Origin: CAZQNF01 sp964403325
GTDB lineage: Bacteria > Patescibacteriota > Patescibacteriia > Magasanikbacterales > GWA2-37-8
Direction: 5' to 3'
Length of the DNA: 12,086 nucleotides
NCBI GenBank assembly: GCA_964403325.1
Contig: CAYOFO010000040.1
Location: 1 to 12,086, forward strand
Position numbers and translations under genes: made by a program. Shown here piece after piece: positions 7,282-12,086 of this stretch (position 1 is the first letter of the stretch; each line of letters begins with the position of its first letter). The notes below the pieces were generated by a model. The model searched no databases and was not told the origin of the DNA. It was given only the letters and a program-made list of their open reading frames with translations.

Positions 7282-7309
7282 GTATATGTTAAATATTAAA
7301 TCGTGTCAA
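7281..7309 (-). promoter_or_regulatory. Strong sigma-70-type promoter of the marR-pirin operon
   Basis: On the minus strand, a perfect TTGACA (7304-7309), a 17-base spacer and TATACT (7281-7286, five of six) make the best promoter in the window. Transcription would start near 7274, about 21 nt before the marR ATG. The leader has no Shine-Dalgarno sequence. Confidence 0.75.
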
Positions 7310-7539
7310 GAAGGCTTTAAATGCTGCAGTAGTAATTTTGGTGGAGAAAATGTTTAAAACGACAGTGAACTAAAAATAAAATTTATCCCATACTAAATCT
7401 GGAGAGTATTTTGGGTTTTCAAAATAAGGCCGCTAGCTGGGTGAGAGGTTGTGTTTTATTTATTTTTTGTTCGAATACACATTTGCGGTAGTTGGGGGAG
7501 ATAATTGGGAACTCTGCAAATCTTTGAGCAGGGTCGGAT

Positions 7540-8097
7540 TTACTTCTTTGCTTTGGTTGTGCTGGTTTTCGCTGGCTCAAGAAGTATCCCATTGTTTGAG
7601 ACAGTGGGTTCGGTACATTGGGAGCGGTTAAAACAACACGGTCTTCGGATGCCGGATTTGAGTTTTGAAAGCGCGACTTCGATTCGTCGTTTACGGGTCT
7701 CTGTTTGTTTGGTTGAGCGTATCCAGCGAATCCAATCCCAGCGCGCCATAGGTGTAATCTCGTTCCAGAGAGTATTGGCTTGGGGAGCGCCGGCAAGGGC
7801 GTTTTTCAAATCGGTTGGTATTTTAGGCTCTGGCCATTCTTTGGTTGGCTCAACAGTAAGTGTTACTGTGTCATTGGCGCGTGCTCCGGCAACCTTGCTT
7901 AAATTTTCTTCGATTCTAAACCAGTGACTGCCTTTACCATCTGGCTCAAGCGGAGTTTGAAAAGGAAAGCCGTTTAAGGTTCCTTTAGCCATTACCAGGC
8001 CACGGGACGGAAGTTTGGCGCTGGTACTCTTGGGCAGTTGTAGAATAGTCCAGGAATCTATTGTAAGCAGTTTGGCACTAAAATGGATGGTCGGCAT
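7540..8097 (-). CDS. YdeI/OmpD-associated family protein with DUF1905 domain
   Basis: A 185-residue protein with two known small domains in order. An N-terminal DUF1905 beta-barrel (about 3-85) is marked by LPSRGLVMAKGTLNGFPF and the LEPDGKGSHWFRI strand pair. A C-terminal OmdA/YdeI-type helical segment (about 92-165) is marked by KEWPEPKIP, ITPMARWDWIRWI, RRIEVALSKL and RRPCCFNRSQCTEP. The conserved cysteines C154, C155 and C161 at the end are typical of this subfamily, but their role is unknown. The biochemical function of the family is not established; it is cytoplasmic. The lysine-rich tail (175-185) is variable. The ATG at 8097 has T at -1 and no Shine-Dalgarno sequence. A small gene ends 21 bases upstream on the same strand, and an alternative frame of that region overlaps this start. 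Confidence 0.88.
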   Translation of the reverse strand: MPTIHFSAKLLTIDSWTILQLPKSTSAKLPSRGLVMAKGTLNGFPFQTPLEPDGKGSHWFRIEENLSKVAGARANDTVTLTVEPTKEWPEPKIPTDLKNALAGAPQANTLWNEITPMARWDWIRWIRSTKQTETRKRRIEVALSKLKSGIRRPCCFNRSQCTEPTVSNNGILLEPAKTSTTKAKK

Positions 8098-8118
8098 ATT
8101 TTTGTTGGTGAGTTATCT

Positions 8119-8322
8119 TTATAGTATGGATAGTATCAAATCCTCGTTTTTTGGTCGAATTTGATTTGTTTTTAAGTAGCTCACGGGTTTCGCTTGGAAG
8201 CTCGGCGCCAAGCCAAAACTTATTACGGTTTTTGTGAATGGTAAATTTGTGCTGGTTGCTTTAGGGATTAATCTTAAAACTGCAAAGTTTTGAAGGTGGG
8301 AGATTTTTTTGGTTGAGCGCAT
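8119..8322 (-). CDS. Small gene of unknown function, possibly frameshifted
   Basis: A 67-residue reading frame starting at ATG 8322, six bases after GGAG, the only clear Shine-Dalgarno sequence in the window. That spacing supports real translation. The first 26 residues (MRSTKKISHLQNFAVLRLIP onward) look protein-like. The rest is rich in S, L and P and looks less so. A second frame of the same strand, open from 8260 to 8078, encodes a charged, helix-like stretch including NKFWLGAELPSETRELLKNK and TKKRGFDTIHTIKI; it has no start codon of its own and overlaps the next gene's ATG by 20 bases. A one-base error or mutation near 8255 could join the two. I recognise no family. The gene probably shares a transcript with the DUF1905 gene. 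Confidence 0.45.
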   Translation of the reverse strand: MRSTKKISHLQNFAVLRLIPKATSTNLPFTKTVISFGLAPSFQAKPVSYLKTNQIRPKNEDLILSIL

Positions 8323-8328
8323 GTTTCA

Positions 8329-8332
8329 CTCC
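8329..8332 (-). promoter_or_regulatory. Shine-Dalgarno sequence of the small gene
   Basis: GGAG on the minus strand lies six bases before the ATG at 8322 and decides that start. It is notable because no other gene in the window has a comparable site at a usable distance. Confidence 0.65.
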
Positions 8333-8340
8333 TTTTCTTT

Positions 8341-8365
8341 TTTAGCCGGTTTCACGCTGGCTAAA
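8341..8365 (-). repeat. Inverted repeat in the leader of the small gene
   Basis: TTTAGCC (8341-8347) and GGCTAAA (8359-8365) are perfect 7-base complements around an 11-base loop. On the minus strand the stem ends eight bases before the GGAG and is followed by A-rich sequence, so it is not a Rho-independent terminator. A leader hairpin that tunes access to the ribosome-binding site is possible but unproven. Confidence 0.4.
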
Positions 8366-8378
8366 TTTGACTATTGAG

Positions 8379-8400
8379 CTTATAGAATATACTCTATAAG
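8379..8400. promoter_or_regulatory. 22-bp imperfect palindrome between divergent genes, possible operator
   Basis: The 8-base arms CTTATAGA (8379-8386) and TCTATAAG (8393-8400) are perfect complements. Inside them, only the pair 8387/8392 mismatches around a central TATA. It lies between the starts of the small gene (8322, minus) and the unknown gene (8481, plus), where a regulator could control both. A TTGACT at 8367-8372 is nearby, but spacing to a -10 is not ideal. No obvious regulator for it is encoded here other than MarR, whose operator differs. Confidence 0.45.
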
Positions 8401-8480
8401 AGTAATGTGAGGTTTTAAAATTTAAAATATCTTGTTTCTTTGCGCCAAAACGCCGAAAAGCAAAATTTAAAAATAATATT

Positions 8481-9173
8481 ATGAACAGAGATGCATTGTC
8501 CGAAGTAAAACAACCGTTAGAGACAGAGTATATTGGAGGAGATTCAGAAGGAGTAACTTGGAGAGAGGAAACTCTTTATGAGTTTAAAAAAAGTAAGTGG
8601 AGTAGTGCCACCGAACATGCTCGTGGGCATAGACGTTATCAGTCAGAAGATGGTCAAAAAGATTACCGAGGAAGAGTGGTTAGGCTGGTTCATCGTGATG
8701 GAACCTTCGCGCGGAATTCAGAAGTGGATTACATTCCTAAAGCTGAAGATGTTGGTGATGATACAAGATTTGATTGGGAAGTGGTACTACCTCAACCTAT
8801 AGATGGTGTTGTTGGCTATATTTTGCCTAAACAAAAATTTTATGACCGAACTAAAGTGCTCGATGTTATCGATGCCATTAGAGAAAAACTGGTTGCAGGG
8901 ATTGGTGTAAGAGAAGCAGTAGGTGAATTTGGCCTCATAGAGCAAACTACCGATAAAAAAGGCAATACTTGGTTTTTTGAAAAAAAACAAGACGGTTCAG
9001 TTGGAAAGCTTCGAAGAAAAGGCGCGGACAATATTAGTTTGTCAAAGATAGGTGATGGAAAATTTTTTCTGTTTGCAGACAGAGAGGGGTGTGGTATTGA
9101 AAGTAGAACGCTTAACCTGGTTGACCAAAGTATTGATGGCTTAATTGCTGTAGTCAACGAGCGGTATCCGTAG
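8481..9173 (+). CDS. Hypothetical soluble protein
   Basis: A 230-residue protein with no signal peptide, no membrane segment and no family I can name. The N-terminal third is highly charged (acidic up to about 35, then basic around RGHRRYQSEDGQKDYRGR). The middle contains VVLPQPIDGVVGYILPKQKFYD (about 101-122) and a helix, VLDVIDAIREKLVAGIGVREAVGEF (about 126-150). The C-terminal part has a repeated strand-turn pattern (NTWFFEKKQDGSVGKL, then GDGKFFLFADREGCGIESR) that suggests two related beta hairpins. One cysteine is present. Start is ATG with T at -1 and no Shine-Dalgarno sequence. It is on the plus strand between minus-strand genes, and a strong bidirectional terminator lies about 125 bases after its stop. 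Confidence 0.7.
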   Translation: MNRDALSEVKQPLETEYIGGDSEGVTWREETLYEFKKSKWSSATEHARGHRRYQSEDGQKDYRGRVVRLVHRDGTFARNSEVDYIPKAEDVGDDTRFDWEVVLPQPIDGVVGYILPKQKFYDRTKVLDVIDAIREKLVAGIGVREAVGEFGLIEQTTDKKGNTWFFEKKQDGSVGKLRRKGADNISLSKIGDGKFFLFADREGCGIESRTLNLVDQSIDGLIAVVNERYP

Positions 9174-9298
9174 ATAAATTTTTCTAAAGATTTATAAAAA
9201 ATCCGCTTTACTCGCATAACTCGCTGAATACTTTCTTGTAGCGTAGGTTAAATGATCGGATTGTCGATATATAAAGACGAGGCATTTTTTAAAAGAGA

Positions 9299-9332
9299 AA
9301 AAAACGATCCTGTTTAAACAAGATCGTTTTTT
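9299..9332. terminator. Bidirectional Rho-independent terminator
   Basis: AAAAAACGATC (9299-9309) pairs perfectly with GATCGTTTTTT (9322-9332). Between them, after one mismatch, lies the self-complementary TGTTTAAACA (9311-9320), which can extend the stem. The T-run on the plus strand and the matching A-run (a T-run on the minus strand) allow termination both ways. It separates the convergent genes 8481-9173 and 9380-9949. Confidence 0.85.
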
Positions 9333-9379
9333 ATTGTATTGAGTTTAAGTTTTGAGCGGTCTGAGAATACTTTTTGAAG

Positions 9380-9949
9380 TTAACTCTTTCTTTTTCGTAA
9401 GAAAATAAAGATTACCATTAAAGTATTCACTCCTATCATGGCGATAGAATGGAGAGTGGTAGCAATATTGTAGGCCTGGAGCGAGAAAAGCGCGAGAATA
9501 TGACGGACTACGTTGCTTGAATATAAAATAGGAGTTTCTGTTTTTGGGTTTTCCCAGGTTTTGCGAAGCGTAGGAACAAAGGCGATAAGGTCAATGCTGA
9601 CCGCAATTATTACTGAAAGCGTAGGGTCGCTTGTAAGGATCCACGAAACAATACCCATGAGTGCTATACAAAGAAAAATACTGTCAATTTTTTTAATCCC
9701 TTTGAATCCGTATTTTAATGAAAAGAGGAAAATGATAAGGGTGAAAATTTCGGAAGCTGCGGTTGGTATCGCTCCAATGCCGGCGCCTTTAGCCAATTGG
9801 CCAAAAAAGATTATTGCGGAAACCATCGTCCAAACGAGCCAGGTATACGGATGCGGCTTGACCTTTCCTTTAAGGATACTCCACAAATAAGGAAGATTGC
9901 CCGCAAAAGCCAGTAGAGCGGCGATGACAGCGACGATCTCTTTTGCCAT
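9380..9949 (-). CDS. Integral membrane protein with PQ-loop/SWEET-like repeats
   Basis: A 189-residue, very hydrophobic protein with six or seven membrane helices. Two similar segments are seen: GNLPYLWSILKGKVKPHPYTWLVW (17-40, written here only as a range with key P20, K27 and P34) and a second at 122-148 with P126, K130, P135 and P140. Each has a proline early in a helix, then a basic loop, then a proline and aromatic or serine residues. This is the pattern of PQ-loop triple-helix bundles such as semiSWEET and SWEET transporters, here duplicated in one chain. A sugar or small-solute transport role is possible but not shown, and the signature PQ dipeptide itself is absent. Start is ATG with T at -1; an extended -10 promoter lies about 40 bases upstream. 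Confidence 0.75.
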   Translation of the reverse strand: MAKEIVAVIAALLAFAGNLPYLWSILKGKVKPHPYTWLVWTMVSAIIFFGQLAKGAGIGAIPTAASEIFTLIIFLFSLKYGFKGIKKIDSIFLCIALMGIVSWILTSDPTLSVIIAVSIDLIAFVPTLRKTWENPKTETPILYSSNVVRHILALFSLQAYNIATTLHSIAMIGVNTLMVIFIFLRKRKS

Positions 9950-9990
9950 AATGTAAATTTTAATATGTATGAAGGTATTTAATTAATGAC

Positions 9991-9999
9991 ATTATAGCA
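9991..9999 (-). promoter_or_regulatory. Extended -10 promoter of the PQ-loop-like gene
   Basis: TGCTATAAT on the minus strand combines a perfect TATAAT (9991-9996) with the TGn extension; no good -35 is seen. The start site would be near 9984, giving a leader of about 35 nt. This suggests the gene is transcribed apart from the DoxX gene upstream. Confidence 0.48.
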
Positions 10000-10039
10000 T
10001 AATACCCTTATTTTATTTTTAGATAGTAAGCTTATAAAG

Positions 10040-10537
10040 TTACCCTAAGAAAGAGTGGTTTTGTACCCAGGAAATTTTTTTCCACCATTTTCCCAGGCCA
10101 TAGTAGTCTTCAGATCTAATGGTAGAAGTGGATATTCCAATAAGAATAGTGGCATAAACGATATGTTCATCAATTAGAGGGTTGTTTGGTGAAGGCAAGA
10201 GTGCGAGCCACATCAAAAGCATGAGAACGGCCCCAAGTTGACCGGAAATTTTGGTGGCGATGCCGCTCATAAGCGATAATCCAATTCCCATCAACCCTAA
10301 CATAAAAAGCCAATCAACGAACATGTTGCCGGCGAGAAGATGAAAAAAAGGCGCAAAAATTCCTTTGGTGCCATGGGATAAAAAGCCGGTGGTGGGAGAC
10401 GTGCCACGAATCCAGGCATTTGCCGGGGAGGTCGAAAAACCCAGGCCAAGTAATTTATCCAAAAACGCCCAGAGAAAAATTATGCCCAGCGATAAGCGAG
10501 CTGCCGTCCATAAATAGATATCGCTAATATAAATCAT
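10040..10537 (-). CDS. DoxX-like membrane protein
   Basis: A 165-residue protein with about four membrane helices. The first helix carries RLSLGIIFLWAFLDKLLGLG (14-33), the signature of DoxX/DoxD-type small membrane proteins, followed by a short loop (FSTSPANAWIRG). Later helices lie at about 73-95, 98-118 and 122-140, and the C-terminus is short and basic. Family members include the small subunit of archaeal thiosulfate:quinone oxidoreductase and poorly characterised membrane proteins linked to redox stress; no specific activity can be claimed. Start is ATG with T at -1. It lies 34 bases after nrdG with no terminator between, so co-transcription with the nrd genes is likely. Confidence 0.82.
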   Translation of the reverse strand: MIYISDIYLWTAARLSLGIIFLWAFLDKLLGLGFSTSPANAWIRGTSPTTGFLSHGTKGIFAPFFHLLAGNMFVDWLFMLGLMGIGLSLMSGIATKISGQLGAVLMLLMWLALLPSPNNPLIDEHIVYATILIGISTSTIRSEDYYGLGKWWKKISWVQNHSFLG

Positions 10538-10571
10538 AGTAATTTGTTAAATAGTAAGTTTGTTTTTTAAT

Positions 10572-11279
10572 TTATCCTGCGCGCACAATTACTTTTTTTG
10601 CTTGTTTGAGAAAGATTAAAGCAATTTCTTCCATCTCGGTTTTGGAAAAAGCGTGGTAATTTTTAAAAGCATCTTGCAGAGTAATTGTGTTTCGAAATGT
10701 TTGTAAAAAAACCTGTTTAGCTGCTCCAATAAGATCTGCCATATCCCGGATTACTTTTGGTGGATGAATTTCTTTGATGAGTGTGGAGCGAAATTCATAC
10801 TCGATCGAATATTTTTTTATTATTTCAATGCTTTGCTCAATACACTCCGGGCGTACTTGCGGTCCCACGAGCTGAGGGTATTCCTCCAGGCTTGTTTTAA
10901 CATCCATGGCAATATAATCGAGAGTGCCGCGTTCAATGGCGCTTTTAATTATTTGAGGTCTGTTGCCGTTGGTATCGAGCTTTACCAGATAGCCAAGCGA
11001 TTTTATACGTTCCATGAACGTCAGTAGATCAGGCATGATGGTCGGCTCTCCACCGCTAATAACTACTCCATCCAGTAAACCCCGCCGTTTATTTAAAAAA
11101 TTAAAAATAGCGGTTTCCGGAATAAAGTTATTTTTTAGTTGAATAATTTTTTCCGGCAATACAAATTCTGGGTTATGGCAATAGCCACACCGAAAATTAC
11201 AACCTGGGGTAAATATGATGCAGGCTGTTTTTTCAGGGTAATCGACCAGTGTGCAGGGTTGTATGCCGGAAATAAGCAT
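10572..11279 (-). CDS. nrdG: Anaerobic ribonucleoside-triphosphate reductase activating protein
   Basis: A radical-SAM enzyme of 235 residues. The cluster motif CNFRCGYC (C27, C31, C34; C-x3-C-x2-C) binds the 4Fe-4S cluster, and GGEPT at 76-80 is the SAM-binding motif. LVDYPEK near the N-terminus and DTNGNRP at 102-108 are typical of the NrdG/pyruvate formate-lyase activase-like branch. It makes the glycyl radical on the class III ribonucleotide reductase. I chose ATG 11279 over an in-frame TTG at 11288 because the ATG is a better codon, has T at -1, and begins MLISGIQPCTLVDYP as expected for the family. It directly follows the glycyl-radical mini-protein that would be its substrate; no Shine-Dalgarno sequence is present. 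Confidence 0.93.
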   Translation of the reverse strand: MLISGIQPCTLVDYPEKTACIIFTPGCNFRCGYCHNPEFVLPEKIIQLKNNFIPETAIFNFLNKRRGLLDGVVISGGEPTIMPDLLTFMERIKSLGYLVKLDTNGNRPQIIKSAIERGTLDYIAMDVKTSLEEYPQLVGPQVRPECIEQSIEIIKKYSIEYEFRSTLIKEIHPPKVIRDMADLIGAAKQVFLQTFRNTITLQDAFKNYHAFSKTEMEEIALIFLKQAKKVIVRAG

Positions 11280-11291
11280 AAAAATCAATTG

Positions 11292-11477
11292 TTAAGCCAC
11301 AATCGCATATCGGGTTGCGAAATCGGTATTTGCTGAGGCGACGCATTCTTTAAAATGTTTTCGAGAGCAGTGTTCTGATTTTTTTCCCGTATTGAAGTTT
11401 GATAAAGGGCGATGATAACCCATCACTCGCGTCCAGACTTCACAGCGAGTTCGCTGGGTGTTTTGTTGGTTTTGCAT
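11292..11477 (-). CDS. Stand-alone glycyl-radical domain of anaerobic ribonucleotide reductase
   Basis: A 61-residue protein containing CEVWTRVMGYHRP (12-24), the conserved glycyl-radical loop normally found at the C-terminus of NrdD; G20 would carry the radical. The next part, FNTGKKSEH and SRKHFKE (28-44), also matches the NrdD C-terminus. The partner reductase chain upstream ends before this loop. The two are in different frames with stops and 22 bases between them, so the loop is translated separately, from an ATG with T at -1 and no Shine-Dalgarno sequence. It probably docks in trans into the active site of the NrdD chain and is activated by NrdG. It recalls YfiD/GrcA, a small protein that replaces the damaged glycyl-radical domain of pyruvate formate-lyase. 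Assembly is inferred, not shown. Confidence 0.85.
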   Translation of the reverse strand: MQNQQNTQRTRCEVWTRVMGYHRPLSNFNTGKKSEHCSRKHFKECVASANTDFATRYAIVA

Positions 11478-11499
11478 ATAGTTTTTGTTAAAAATAAAT

Positions 11500-12086
11500 T
11501 TATTGAGCAGGTGTAATACTTATATATTTTTTACGTGAATCCAGGTCTTTGCGTTCGCTGTTATAAATACCCAGCGTAGCGTCACAAGTTGGACACCAAT
11601 CCCATTCCCCGGCAATATAGCCATGTTTTGGACAGATAGAGAAAGTGGGGGTAATGGTGATGTAGGGGAGTTTAAAGTTGGTAAGTATTTTTCGTACCAA
11701 ATTCCGGCAGGCCGAGCCGCTTGATATGCGTTCGCTCATATAACAATGCAGCACTGTGCCGCCGGTATATTTGGTTTGCAGTTGATCTTGTAGCGTCAGC
11801 GCTTCAAAAACATCGTCCGTATACCCAACCGGCAATTGCGAGGAATTGGTATAATAGGGCGCATCTTTGGTGCCGGCTTGGAGGATGTGAGGGAATTTTT
11901 TTTGGTCTTCTTTGGCGAATCGATAGGTTGTTCCTTCGGCTGGGGTAGCTTCTAAGTTATAAAGATTTTTGGTTTCGGTTTGAAATTCTTGTAGCTTGCT
12001 GCGCATGAAATCAAGCACGCGAATGGCAAAATCTTGACCCCAGGGGGTCGCAATATTTTGTTGGTCGTCGGTAAAATTACGGATCG
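11500..12086 (-). CDS. nrdD: Anaerobic (class III) ribonucleoside-triphosphate reductase, C-terminal part of main chain
   Basis: The frame is open to the right edge, giving the last 194 residues of a protein that is usually about 600-750 long; the first complete codon begins at 12084. TPWGQDFAIRVLDFM, LPVGYTDDVFEAL, YTGGTVLHCYMSER and PTFSICPKHGYIAGE identify NrdD. The zinc-site region is present as CPKHGY and CPTCD. After it the chain continues for only about 26 residues (to SITPAQ) and stops without the RVxGY glycyl-radical loop, which is encoded by the next gene. The enzyme reduces ribonucleoside triphosphates to deoxy forms under anoxic conditions. Allosteric and catalytic cysteine regions lie outside the window. 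Confidence 0.92.
   Translation of the reverse strand, partial: IRNFTDDQQNIATPWGQDFAIRVLDFMRSKLQEFQTETKNLYNLEATPAEGTTYRFAKEDQKKFPHILQAGTKDAPYYTNSSQLPVGYTDDVFEALTLQDQLQTKYTGGTVLHCYMSERISSGSACRNLVRKILTNFKLPYITITPTFSICPKHGYIAGEWDWCPTCDATLGIYNSERKDLDSRKKYISITPAQ

Noticed and set aside
7407..7426. Hairpin TATTTTG/CAAAATA after the DUF1905 gene
   Set aside because: The stem is nearly all A/T and has no T-run following it on the minus strand; too weak to call a terminator.
7419..7796. Long reading frame overlapping the end of the DUF1905 gene on the same strand
   Set aside because: Proline- and serine-rich with no recognisable domain; it overlaps the strongly conserved cysteine-rich end of the DUF1905 protein and is best explained as a shadow frame.

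Overview
The window looks like a piece of a small bacterial genome, most likely from the Patescibacteria (candidate phyla radiation). This is inference. It rests on the Gre factor's short N-terminal extension before the coiled coil, the mix of small single-domain enzymes with unassigned membrane or secreted proteins, an anaerobic ribonucleotide reductase whose glycyl-radical domain is a separate polypeptide, and almost no Shine-Dalgarno sequences. The code is standard: the pirin gene ends in TGA, which argues against the UGA-glycine code of Gracilibacteria and Absconditabacteria. No rRNA, tRNA, CRISPR array, transposase or phage gene was seen.

Layout. From 1 to 183 is the N-terminus of an SGNH/GDSL hydrolase on the minus strand. 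A GreA/GreB factor (422-922, plus) faces a minus-strand block: HIT-family hydrolase (996-1433), HAD phosphatase (1518-2153), a divergent kinase-fold protein (2252-3007), a membrane-anchored beta-domain protein (3263-3700), an MFS exporter (3950-5131) and a lipoprotein-like protein (5322-5882). Then comes a MarR regulator and pirin operon (5983-7253) with a near-consensus promoter and an overlapping palindromic operator. A YdeI/DUF1905 protein (7540-8097) follows, preceded by a small, possibly frameshifted gene (8119-8322). That small gene is divergent from an unknown plus-strand gene (8481-9173), and a 22-bp imperfect palindrome lies between them. A bidirectional terminator (9299-9332) separates this gene from a PQ-loop-like membrane protein (9380-9949). 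The right end is an anaerobic dNTP-synthesis cluster on the minus strand: nrdD (partial, 11500-12086), a separate glycyl-radical mini-protein (11292-11477), nrdG (10572-11279) and a DoxX-like protein (10040-10537).

How the genes fit together. The best-supported unit is nrdD, glycyl-radical peptide and nrdG. The zinc-binding reductase polypeptide ends without the RVxGY loop, the 61-residue neighbour supplies that loop, and the radical-SAM activase follows at once, so a working class III reductase would have to be assembled from two chains. The second clear unit is marR-pirin.

A pattern across the window: 15 of 17 gene starts have T directly before ATG and lack a usable Shine-Dalgarno sequence. 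The small gene at 8322 has the only good GGAG and also lacks the T. Several promoters imply leaders of about 20 nt or less. This suggests initiation that relies on short A/T-rich leaders and a -1U, rather than on anti-SD pairing.

No intergenic stretch exceeds 300 bases. The longer ones (184-421, 3008-3262, 3701-3949, 7254-7539, 9174-9379) hold the promoters, operator and terminators listed. In 3008-3262 and 3701-3949 nothing convincing was found.
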